The notes under the pieces are model-generated. The model did not search any database. It was not told the DNA's origin and saw only the letters and a list, made by a program, of their open reading frames with translations. DNA of 64,000 nucleotides, taken from NCBI GenBank assembly GCA_030428615.1, contig JAUIDN010000013.1:34792-98791 (forward strand). Reading direction: 5' to 3'. Source of the DNA: Alphaproteobacteria bacterium. Lineage in GTDB: Bacteria; Pseudomonadota; Alphaproteobacteria; Sphingomonadales; Emcibacteraceae. The stretch's first letter is position 1, and each line of letters begins with the position of its first letter. Below are positions 57,347 through 64,000 of the stretch, one piece after another. The position numbers were made by a program, and so were the translations under genes.

Positions 57347-57446
57347 TAAGACGTATTATGGCCTTGTTATATTATAATATATATATTAAAATACTAAACT
57401 TATTTATTATTTATTTATTTATTATTTGTATTGTGGGGATAACTCT

Positions 57447-57896
57447 ATGAGACTGACGACATTTACAGACTATTCCATAAGAGTTTTGATATACGCAGCA
57501 ACAAAAAAAGATGAACTTACGTCCATTAGGGAAGTATCGGAAGTTTACGACATCTCCAGCAATCATTTAATGAAAGTTGTTCATCGTTTGGGTCAGGGCG
57601 GCTTTCTGCATACGGTTCGCGGAAAAAAAGGTGGCTTCCGGCTGGCAAAAGATCCAAAGGATATAAACCTTGGTGACGTTATTCGGTACACCGAAGACGA
57701 CCTGAATATTGTTGATTGTTTGAAAGTTTCAGATTGCCACGGAAAGAATGCCCATGAGTGCCGTTTGGCTAATGATTGCCATTTTGGGAGAGTTATGACA
57801 GAAGCGCTCGCCGCGTTCTTGGGTGTAGTCAATAAATATACCCTGGCGGATTTGATTGAAAACTTTGAACTTATTACCTTCGCCAGAAAAGCTTGA
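57447..57896 (+). CDS. Rrf2-family regulator, NsrR-like
   Basis: The 149-residue protein starts MRLTTFTDYSIRVLIYAAT, the NsrR hallmark, and has a winged helix. It carries a cysteine motif (NIVDCLKVSDCHGKNAHECR) suited to an iron-sulfur cluster. NsrR senses nitric oxide and represses NO-detoxification genes. The ATG at 57447 follows GGGGA; the 100-base upstream gap is extremely AT-rich with near-palindromic TATTATAATATA. No target genes (hmp, norB) are adjacent. Confidence 0.85.
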   Translation: MRLTTFTDYSIRVLIYAATKKDELTSIREVSEVYDISSNHLMKVVHRLGQGGFLHTVRGKKGGFRLAKDPKDINLGDVIRYTEDDLNIVDCLKVSDCHGKNAHECRLANDCHFGRVMTEALAAFLGVVNKYTLADLIENFELITFARKA

Positions 57897-57996
57897 TATT
57901 TTTCTAAAAAATATACCTGTCCATGTTACTTTCCTCTTTTCCTGCTATCGATTGTCTTGTAATAAGAAGTTACATTGACATTAAAAGGTGGAAACA

Positions 57997-58284
57997 ATGA
58001 TAGCTCGTATCTTTAAGCCGACAAAGAACGCTATGCAATCCGGAATGAAGCGTTGCAAAAAGTGGAAGTTGGAATATGCACCCGAGAAAGCCAGGGAAAT
58101 TGATCCGCTTATGGGCTGGACGGGTTCTGCCGATATGAAAAGTCAAATAAGATTAACCTTTGACAGCAAGGAGGATGCTGTGGCATATGCGGAGCGCAAT
58201 GGAATTGATTATGTTGTGAATGAGCCGCATGTCCGAAAAAAACGTCTTAAAAACTACGCAGACGTTTTTGCCTTTCGCCCCTAA
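57997..58284 (+). CDS. ETC complex I subunit (NDUFS4-like)
   Basis: The 95-residue protein matches the alphaproteobacterial homologue of mitochondrial NDUFS4: ARIFKPTKNAMQSGMKRCKK, the central PLMGWTGSADMKSQIRLTFD, and the C-terminal YADVFAFRP. It stabilises the N-module of NADH dehydrogenase. The ATG at 57997 is preceded by AAAAGGTGG. It lies just upstream of tRNA-Arg. Confidence 0.9.
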   Translation: MIARIFKPTKNAMQSGMKRCKKWKLEYAPEKAREIDPLMGWTGSADMKSQIRLTFDSKEDAVAYAERNGIDYVVNEPHVRKKRLKNYADVFAFRP

Positions 58285-58304
58285 TCAATATTGATATTTC
58301 TTGT

Positions 58305-58424
<120 letters not shown>

Positions 58425-58906
58425 CTACATTACTTTTTGAATGATCCATTTCTCTGCAAAAGTTGCATACCATTCTTCATCTGAGTTCCAGGTATCCACT
58501 TAGTCGGCATCAGTTAATTGAGAAGGTTCGGTTGGAAAAAGAAACTTGGTTTACGATGTTAACAACCACTGAAATTGATTTGGTGTTTTATATCCGTTCA
58601 AATCAAAATAAATTCAAACAATCCTGAGTGTCCGTTTTCGGCCCAAAGCGGAAGTTCGATTTTATAAACTCAAATAATTACTTGCTATTATAAACATTCT
58701 GTGTTCTAAGGTCGCTCAACGCCGCGTGTGGATGTTGATATCAGCGGCAAATAATTCTCGACACTAATATGATTACTGCCTTGAATTGCCAATAATGGCA
58801 TATAATAATAACGGCAGTTGATCTACACCTACTCCCAAAAGAATAAGAACCTGAGCATATTCGCAATTTAGTTGCGAACTTGTATATGGTCGATTGAAGA
58901 AATTAT
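58425..58906. other. gene-free region after tRNA-Arg with a second repeat
   Basis: No gene is visible in this 482-base stretch. A 33-base segment at 58620-58652 (AATCCTGAGTGTCC, then AAAGCGGA) matches 63326-63358 at 28 of 33 positions. At the right-hand copy the two repeat parts are contiguous, whereas here about 195 bases separate them, so an insertion or decayed element lies between. The part before the helicase may be its long 5' leader. Confidence 0.45.
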
Positions 58907-60259
58907 TTGAACTATTTTAAAGACCTCGGCCTTGCCGAACCCATCCTTCGCGCGGTTGCTGCGACAGGATATACAACCCCGACCCCCATTCAGAACGATG
59001 TTATCCCGGCAATGATTAGCCGAAAAGACGTAATAGGTATCGCACAAACAGGTACAGGCAAGACTGCTGCCTTTGTGCTTCCGATCCTTAACCGGATTGC
59101 AAGACACAATAAAAAACAGGATAGTCGTACTTGCGGAGCCTTAATTATTACACCAACCCGCGAACTTGCATCACAGATTGCGGATGACATAAAAACTTAC
59201 GGAAAATTTATGAACGCTACCTCAATTGTCATTGTCGGCGGCGTAAAACCCGGCCCTCAAATCAAGGCCTGTGCAAAAGGTGTCGATATCATTGTTGCTA
59301 CACCCGGAAGATTGCTGGACCTTATGAGTTCCGGTGCGATCCGCCTTGACCAGACATTTCAAGTGATTGCCGATGAAGCCGATCAGATGATGGATATGGG
59401 TTTCCTGCCTTCAATCCGGAAAATCATGCAGGCGCTTCCTAAAAAACGTCAAACCGTGCTGCTGTCGGCTACCATGCCGACGCAGATCAGAAAACTTGCC
59501 AAAGACTTTATGATCAAACCGACTGAAATTTCAGTTACACCTGTTTCAAAGCCGATTGAACGTATCACCCAAAAAGTCAAACGCGTTGAAAAAGCAAACA
59601 AAAAGAAAGTGTTAACCGAAATTTTCGCAGATCCCGGAATAACCAGAGCCGTTGTATTTACCCGCACCAAACATGGAGCCAATAAACTAGCAGCCCACTT
59701 GGTTAAATCAGGTCTTGATGCACTTGCTATACATGGTAACAAAAGTCAGGCACAACGAGAAAAAGCCCTGGCAAGTTTCAGGGCTGGTAAAACACGTATA
59801 TTGGTTGCAACCGATATTGCAGCACGTGGTATCGATATTGATGATATATCCCATGTTATCAATTACGAACTCCCCAATGTACCAGAAACTTATGTTCATA
59901 GAATAGGGCGCACAGCACGCGCAGGCAGAAGTGGGGTAGCAATTTCACTTTGTGATCCTTCGGAAGTAAAGTTGCTTAAGGATATTGAGAAGCTCACAAA
60001 ACAGAACCTGATGCCTAAAAATCATGAAAATGTGACTGGAAATCAGGAACATGCGAAACACAAAGAGCGCGGTAAAAAAACTGACAATCCTAACTTCAAC
60101 AAGAAAACATCAAAACGTGCAGACTTTAAGAAAAAGTACTCTGCAAAGAAGTACACGCGTGTTGCGAATGAAATACGTACGCCCGGCCCAAGCAACCCTT
60201 CTGAGGGCCTTATACGTATGCTTGGAGACAGGAACCCATCTGTCACTCGCGCATCGTGA
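58907..60259 (+). CDS. DEAD-box RNA helicase (RhlE-like)
   Basis: The 450-residue protein has the full DEAD-box set: Q motif TPTPIQNDVIP, Walker A AQTGTGKTAAF, PTRELASQ, DEAD box as VIADEADQMMDMGF, SAT motif LLSATMPTQ, and ATDIAARGIDIDDISHVINY plus HRIGRTARAGR. A basic C-terminal tail follows. It starts at TTG (MNYFKDLGLAEP); an upstream ATG is blocked by a stop. A cold-shock gene follows 55 bases later, suggesting a role in RNA unwinding at low temperature. Confidence 0.93.
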   Translation: MNYFKDLGLAEPILRAVAATGYTTPTPIQNDVIPAMISRKDVIGIAQTGTGKTAAFVLPILNRIARHNKKQDSRTCGALIITPTRELASQIADDIKTYGKFMNATSIVIVGGVKPGPQIKACAKGVDIIVATPGRLLDLMSSGAIRLDQTFQVIADEADQMMDMGFLPSIRKIMQALPKKRQTVLLSATMPTQIRKLAKDFMIKPTEISVTPVSKPIERITQKVKRVEKANKKKVLTEIFADPGITRAVVFTRTKHGANKLAAHLVKSGLDALAIHGNKSQAQREKALASFRAGKTRILVATDIAARGIDIDDISHVINYELPNVPETYVHRIGRTARAGRSGVAISLCDPSEVKLLKDIEKLTKQNLMPKNHENVTGNQEHAKHKERGKKTDNPNFNKKTSKRADFKKKYSAKKYTRVANEIRTPGPSNPSEGLIRMLGDRNPSVTRAS

Positions 60260-60314
60260 TCTCGGAATTTAAGATGAACAATTGAAAACAAATGTAGATC
60301 GGAAGGAAAGAAAT

Positions 60315-60524
60315 ATGACTACAGGAACAGTAAAATGGTTTAATGCCGACAAAGGCTATGGCTTTATCGCCCCGGAAGATGGTAGCAAAGATGTGTTTGT
60401 ACATATCAGTGCTATTGAGCGCTCCGGCCTTAAAAGTTTGAATGAAGGTGACAACGTTGGATATGAAATTCTCGTTGATGAATGTCGCGGTAAATCTTCC
60501 GCTGAAAACATTCATTTGAACTAA
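60315..60524 (+). CDS. cold-shock protein (CspA family)
   Basis: The 69-residue product is a single cold-shock domain with RNP1 [10 protein letters not shown] and RNP2 [10 protein letters not shown], and starts [14 protein letters not shown]. It binds single-stranded RNA or DNA. The ATG at 60315 follows GGAAGG; in-frame codons upstream would add an atypical N-terminus. Confidence 0.93.
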   Translation: MTTGTVKWFNADKGYGFIAPEDGSKDVFVHISAIERSGLKSLNEGDNVGYEILVDECRGKSSAENIHLN

Positions 60525-60631
60525 CTTTAATGGGTGGAGCATTAATCGCCTCACCCAAGTTACCTGTCCCCGTTTTGCGTCATTCTTCCGACTTGTTTGA
60601 CGGGCCTCTTCTGGTCGAAAGCGGGCAGTCG

Positions 60632-61309
60632 TCATTCAATAAATTCATTTTTTGTAAATGGGCTACTAGTGAGCCATGAAGATATATTTCGCGTTAGCGC
60701 GCGCGGGCCAACGACCAGCAATTCCTCATTCTTTATAACATCCCTATATTTTACGTGACCAAGCCATACTTTCGATAATATTTCTACGGTGGAAGTGAAA
60801 TATACATCAACATCCTTGCCCGGATCATTGACGCAGATATCGATTTCGTCACCGGTGACAAGTAACCACCAATCCGGGTTGTCGGTAATGTCAAGAAACT
60901 TAAACTTAATGACGGTCTCGTCGCCGGGCAGTTTTTCTGGCACAATGCTTCGGCGTAGATAGATCATAAGAAAATCCACGTCATAATCTTCGTCAGTTAG
61001 ATTGTCTTTTGCCCATTTCATTCCCCAATCACCAAGGTTCAGGAGGATCGGCAGTAATTCTTTTGTTGGCTCGGTAGCAAAATATTCATATCCTCGTTGA
61101 CCGGAGATTTTCCGCTTAAACAAAAGCCCGTTTTCCTCTAGTGACTGAAGCCGACGAGTAAGCAGCGTCGGTGAGATCATACTTAGCCCTCGCTGTAATT
61201 CATTAAAGCGCGAACTGCCCATCAGCATTTCTCTAATAATAAGCAATGTCCATTTTTCACCAAGCAGTTCAGTGGCTTTTGCTATCGGGCAAAATTGACC
61301 ATATTTCAT
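60632..61309 (-). CDS. HxlR-family regulator with C-terminal SCP2-like domain
   Basis: The 225-residue protein has an HxlR winged helix: MKYGQFCPIAKATELLGEKW, then LLIIREMLMGSSRFNELQRG and SPTLLTRRLQSLEENGLL. A C-terminal half (from about residue 115) resembles a sterol-carrier-like ligand pocket. A conserved Cys lies in the N-terminal FCPIA. It diverges from the AhpD-like gene, so it probably controls that gene and the methyltransferase. An in-frame GTG at 61342 is an alternative start. Confidence 0.83.
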   Translation of the reverse strand: MKYGQFCPIAKATELLGEKWTLLIIREMLMGSSRFNELQRGLSMISPTLLTRRLQSLEENGLLFKRKISGQRGYEYFATEPTKELLPILLNLGDWGMKWAKDNLTDEDYDVDFLMIYLRRSIVPEKLPGDETVIKFKFLDITDNPDWWLLVTGDEIDICVNDPGKDVDVYFTSTVEILSKVWLGHVKYRDVIKNEELLVVGPRALTRNISSWLTSSPFTKNEFIE

Positions 61310-61467
61310 CCTATTTAATCCATTCTGGTTATGATTCTGCACTAACTATAACATATGTAGTTTGATACTCCACTTTCTGTAGTTAATTACTATCATTCGT
61401 GAAGTATTTTCCCCGCGTACTCCTGATTAAGTTTCATTCATCAACTTTAATGATGAAGAGAAAAATT

Positions 61468-62061
61468 ATGAGCATATTTAAAATACACACTAAAGAAAGT
61501 GTAGCACTGGAGCTTTCGATCCTTTTTGAGGAGAAGGAAAAGGATCTTGGTTTTGTGCCTAATATATTTGCGGTTACTGCGGAATCTGCACCCGCACTGC
61601 AAGCATATAGTGAACTATCAAATTATTTTGATCAATGTGATTTTACCGATACAGAACACGAAACCATCGAAATCGTCACAAGCATCGAAAATGGCTGTGG
61701 CTACTGTGTTGCAGGTCATTCCGCGTTTGCGAAAATGAAACAGGTACCCGATCACATTATAAAATCATTACGGGAAGAACAACCTGTTGACGATCCACGT
61801 ATTGAGGCACTTGCAAATTTTGTAAGGAAATTGATCCGCACCAGAGGACGAGTAAGCCAGAAGGATCTGATTTTATTTTTTGATGCGGGTTTTAGCCAAG
61901 CTCAACTTTATGAGGTCGTCTTGGGCGTCAGTTTAAAATTTCTGACCAACTTTATTAGTAACGCATCCTCATTACCACTTGATCCTGCTTTTGAACCATA
62001 TGCTTGGTCAGAGCGCTCGGAACAAGCAAGCCATCGTGCCACTAAAGAGCACGCAATTTAA
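61468..62061 (+). CDS. AhpD-like (carboxymuconolactone decarboxylase family) protein
   Basis: The 197-residue helical protein has the AhpD-type redox motif SIENGCGYCVAGHSAFAKM (CxxC plus His) found in alkylhydroperoxidase-like proteins. The preceding segment KDLGFVPNIFAVTAESAP is typical. It may reduce peroxides or related electrophiles. The ATG at 61468 follows GAAGAG. It is upstream of the methyltransferase gene and divergent from the HxlR regulator. Confidence 0.83.
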   Translation: MSIFKIHTKESVALELSILFEEKEKDLGFVPNIFAVTAESAPALQAYSELSNYFDQCDFTDTEHETIEIVTSIENGCGYCVAGHSAFAKMKQVPDHIIKSLREEQPVDDPRIEALANFVRKLIRTRGRVSQKDLILFFDAGFSQAQLYEVVLGVSLKFLTNFISNASSLPLDPAFEPYAWSERSEQASHRATKEHAI

Positions 62062-62112
62062 CTATCAACTCAACTTTTAAATTAAAAACAATTTTACCCT
62101 AAGGAAACTAAA

Positions 62113-63168
62113 ATGACACACGTAAAAAATACAGACGAATTTGCCGGACAAGTTGTTGCAGATGTGGCTGCCGCGATTTCAGGAGTGCTTACAAATATAG
62201 GGCACAAAAAAGGACTATATAAAGCCATGGCTGGTGCAGGCAATATTACATCGAGCTGGCTTTCGCAGAAGACAAACACCGATGAGCGTTACGTTAGAGA
62301 ATGGCTCAACAACCAAACGGCAGGTGGCTACATTGTTTATAATCAGGAAACAAATAAATATCTATTACCCGATGAGTACATTCCAGTTCTCGCCGACGAA
62401 GAAAGTCCGTTTTTTCTGATCCCGGCTCTGGAAGTTGCCGCTTCACTTTGGCTTGATGAGGATAAAATACTTGATATATTTAGCTCGGGAGATGGTCTTG
62501 AGTGGGGAGAACATCATCATAGACTATCTTGCGGCAGTGAATCATTGTTTCGCCCCGGATATAAAACATTCCTGATCGATCAATGGATTTCTGCTGTTGG
62601 TGGACTAGCCAATAAATTAAACGTAGGTGCAAAGGTCGCGGATGTTGGCTGTGGGCATGGCGTATCAACCATTCTTATGTCTCAGGGTTTTCCTAATTCA
62701 AAAATTGTCGGGTTTGACATTCATGAAGCGTCAATAACAACGGCAAAGTCGAGAGCGATAGACGCCTCAGCAAATGACAATATTGAATTTAAGGTGGCAA
62801 GCGCAAAAAACTATCAAGATAAAGGTTTTGATTTGATCTGTTTCATGGACTGCCTGCATGATATGGGGGATCCTGTCGGTGCAGCGAAACACGCGCGCGC
62901 GGCATTGAATGATGACGGAGTTGTGTTGCTCGTCGAGCCTGCTGCGGGTGATGAGGTGAATGATAATTTAAACCCCGTAGGAAGGCTTTATTATGGTGTT
63001 TCGACGGTGATTTGTACTCCCTGTTCTAAATCTCAGGAAGTTGGGACAGCACTCGGTGCACAAGCGGGTCAAAAAAGGCTATCTGAAGTTATGATAGAAG
63101 CTGGCTTTTCATCCGTGGAACGGGTTGCGGAAACGCCTTTCAATATTATCTTAGCCGCAAGACCATAA
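62113..63168 (+). CDS. SAM-dependent methyltransferase with winged-helix N-terminal domain
   Basis: The 351-residue protein has an N-terminal winged-helix-like domain (SSWLSQKTNTDERYVREWLN) and a class I methyltransferase domain with motif I KVADVGCGHGVSTILMSQGF, acidic IVGFDIHEASI, and DLICFMDCLHDMGDP. It resembles the Rv2258c-type family; the substrate is unknown. It is cotranscribed with the AhpD-like gene 50 bases upstream and is followed by a terminator. Confidence 0.85.
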   Translation: MTHVKNTDEFAGQVVADVAAAISGVLTNIGHKKGLYKAMAGAGNITSSWLSQKTNTDERYVREWLNNQTAGGYIVYNQETNKYLLPDEYIPVLADEESPFFLIPALEVAASLWLDEDKILDIFSSGDGLEWGEHHHRLSCGSESLFRPGYKTFLIDQWISAVGGLANKLNVGAKVADVGCGHGVSTILMSQGFPNSKIVGFDIHEASITTAKSRAIDASANDNIEFKVASAKNYQDKGFDLICFMDCLHDMGDPVGAAKHARAALNDDGVVLLVEPAAGDEVNDNLNPVGRLYYGVSTVICTPCSKSQEVGTALGAQAGQKRLSEVMIEAGFSSVERVAETPFNIILAARP

Positions 63169-63176
63169 TTTAATCG

Positions 63177-63220
63177 TTATTCCGGGAGCACCCATTATGC
63201 TCTCGGAATAATTATTTTGT
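63177..63220 (+). terminator. terminator of the AhpD-methyltransferase operon
   Basis: Stem TTATTCCGGGAGC (63177-63189) / GCTCTCGGAATAA (63199-63211), 13 pairs with one wobble, followed by TTATTTTGT. Confidence 0.82.
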
Positions 63221-63272
63221 ATTGCATTGACACTATTGAGTAAAAAATTGTGGATCCCCGCTCCTGCCGGGT

Positions 63273-63358
63273 GCACCATTCTCAAAGGATGTCTTTTTAA
63301 GTCAGTAACTTATTGATTTTCTTTCAATCCTGAGTGTCTGCTTTCGACCCTTAGCGGA
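63273..63358 (+). repeat. direct repeat, right copy (tRNA-Arg end and flank)
   Basis: CCTGCCGGGTGCACCATT begins a copy of the tRNA-Arg 3' end (one mismatch in 16) and continues into a copy of the flank through CTTATTGATTTTCTT. The second 33-base part then follows directly (63326-63358). It marks the probable right end of the 4.9-kb island. Confidence 0.6.
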
Positions 63359-63359
63359 C
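63347..63359 (+). repeat. inverted repeat, left arm (around the orphan gene)
   Basis: ACCCTTAGCGGAC here is the exact reverse complement of GTCCGCTAAGGGT at 63886-63898. The two arms flank the orphan gene. Confidence 0.6.
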
Positions 63360-63452
63360 GTAGGAAAGTAATGAATTTATTAATAGATTGAAAATCTTAA
63401 CAGTCCAATTTATTTTAGAATGAGGAAATACTTTATTTAGTGGAACAGCTAG

Positions 63453-63878
63453 TTGATAAAAAATTTCGAAATTGGAAAAGGTGGGTACTCCAATGAGTTA
63501 CATTTGGATGGTGTAATTTACGACGTTCACAATCAATACGATTTTGAAGGTATTTTTATAGATGCGTTCAGGAGTTTAGAAATTAGATTTAATCCTGACA
63601 ACGAATATGGGAAAGGCATGAGCCCACTTACGCTTAAATTTCAAAATATACAGTATCTTGAAATCAGTCCGGCATTTGGTACAAAAGAAATATTAGGTAT
63701 AGACGAAATGGGGTATAAGGAGGCACATGAAAAATGCGATGATTGGTTGGACGGTGAAGAACACATAAATGACAAAATGCATTTTTTTCTTCGACTAATC
63801 CCAAATGACATATTTATAAGGGTCTTCTCGGAACATGCGACATTGTTAATAAAAAAAACGAGAATAAAAGATTTGTAA
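63453..63878 (+). CDS. orphan hypothetical protein
   Basis: I do not recognise this 141-residue acidic protein. It has no signal peptide or membrane segment and appears to be a mixed alpha/beta cytoplasmic protein (YDFEGIFIDAFRSLEIRFNP, SPLTLKFQNIQYLEI). The start is a TTG directly after an in-frame stop; no good ribosome binding site is visible. It is AT-rich and lies between two inverted 13-base repeats and next to an IS30 fragment, consistent with a transferred cassette. An immunity-type protein is possible but unsupported. Confidence 0.5.
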   Translation: MIKNFEIGKGGYSNELHLDGVIYDVHNQYDFEGIFIDAFRSLEIRFNPDNEYGKGMSPLTLKFQNIQYLEISPAFGTKEILGIDEMGYKEAHEKCDDWLDGEEHINDKMHFFLRLIPNDIFIRVFSEHATLLIKKTRIKDL

Positions 63879-63885
63879 ACGAATG

Positions 63886-63898
63886 TCCGCTAAGGGTG
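63886..63898 (-). repeat. inverted repeat, right arm (near the IS30 end)
   Basis: GTCCGCTAAGGGT is the inverse of 63347-63359. It lies seven bases beyond the transposase stop, so it may be part of the terminal inverted repeat of the IS. Confidence 0.5.
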
Positions 63899-63904
63899 GC
63901 GGTC

Positions 63905-64000
63905 TCAACCGGTCGCTGCAACACATTGGTTAAATTTATATGCTGGACTTCTGAAGTCCAGCGTTTTTCTTGGTCGTTCATTGAGCTGTCGCGCCACTGC
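63905..64000 (-). mobile_element. IS30-family transposase, C-terminal fragment at window edge
   Basis: On the minus strand the frame is open from the window end to a TGA at 63905-63907. The 31 visible residues include QLNERPRKTLDFRSPAYKF and end CVAATG, the typical C-terminus of IS30-family transposases (LNxRPRKTLxFxxP). The rest of the element lies beyond the window, so I cannot say whether the gene is intact. Confidence 0.75.

Noticed and set aside
60532..60575. GGGTG/CACCC hairpin after the cold-shock gene as a terminator
   Set aside because: The stem is interrupted and no T run follows.
63940..63966. Perfect GCTGGACTT/AAGTCCAGC hairpin with T run as a terminator
   Set aside because: It lies inside the coding frame of the IS30 transposase on the opposite strand, so the symmetry is more simply part of that gene.

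Overview
The window reads as chromosome of a motile alphaproteobacterium of moderate to low GC. Evidence for the group is the CtrA/ChpT/SciP/FlbD cell-cycle set, a serC-serA operon behind an alphaproteobacterial-type serC leader, HisZ, RpoH beside RluD, an NDUFS4-like complex I protein, and an IalB-family protein. I cannot name the genus; a marine Emcibacter/Kordiimonas/Rhodospirillales-like lineage is a guess.

Layout. 1-10.6 kb is core metabolism and housekeeping: the tail of an M1 peptidase, a DUF6702 protein, serC-serA, hisZ-purA, rpoH, rluD, small conserved proteins, a LysE-type exporter and cysQ. 10.7-18.2 kb is signalling: chpT, a chemotaxis operon cheA-W-Y-B-R, then convergent ctrA with candidate CtrA boxes upstream. 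18.6-41.4 kb is a large flagellar block: fliI-fliJ forward; a FliK-like protein, flhG-flhF-flhA-flbD-motA-fliN-fliH-fliG-fliF, sciP, flgE-flgD-fliK reverse; flgK-flgL forward. Two GG-N10-GC (sigma-54 type) promoters diverge from the fliK/flgK gap, fitting FlbD in the same cluster. CtrA, its phosphorelay protein ChpT, its antagonist SciP and the sigma-54 activator FlbD therefore sit beside the structural genes they are expected to control.

41.4-58.4 kb is mixed: mnmA, tRNA-Met, a TauD-type dioxygenase, a VPLPA-CTERM secreted protein, and a compact reverse operon (49.6-45.5 kb) encoding a TetR regulator, a Tat-exported SoxC-like sulfite dehydrogenase, a cytochrome c, a Tat-exported class V aminotransferase-fold enzyme and a secreted cupin. 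Next come a BI-1 protein, a low-molecular-weight phosphatase, two EamA transporters, a secreted protein with an HQxxH site, scoAB, an IalB protein, rlmN, an Rrf2/NsrR-like regulator and the complex I protein, ending at tRNA-Arg(TCT).

58.4-64 kb looks accessory. The 3' end of tRNA-Arg and its flank are repeated about 4.9 kb downstream, bracketing a DEAD-box helicase, a cold-shock protein, and an HxlR regulator / AhpD-like / methyltransferase module. An orphan gene follows, and the window ends in the C-terminus of an IS30-family transposase.

The most interesting candidate system is the regulated, apparently all-exported sulfur operon. Its parts could form a periplasmic route from a thiol or sulfinate to sulfate, but the substrate is inferred, not shown.
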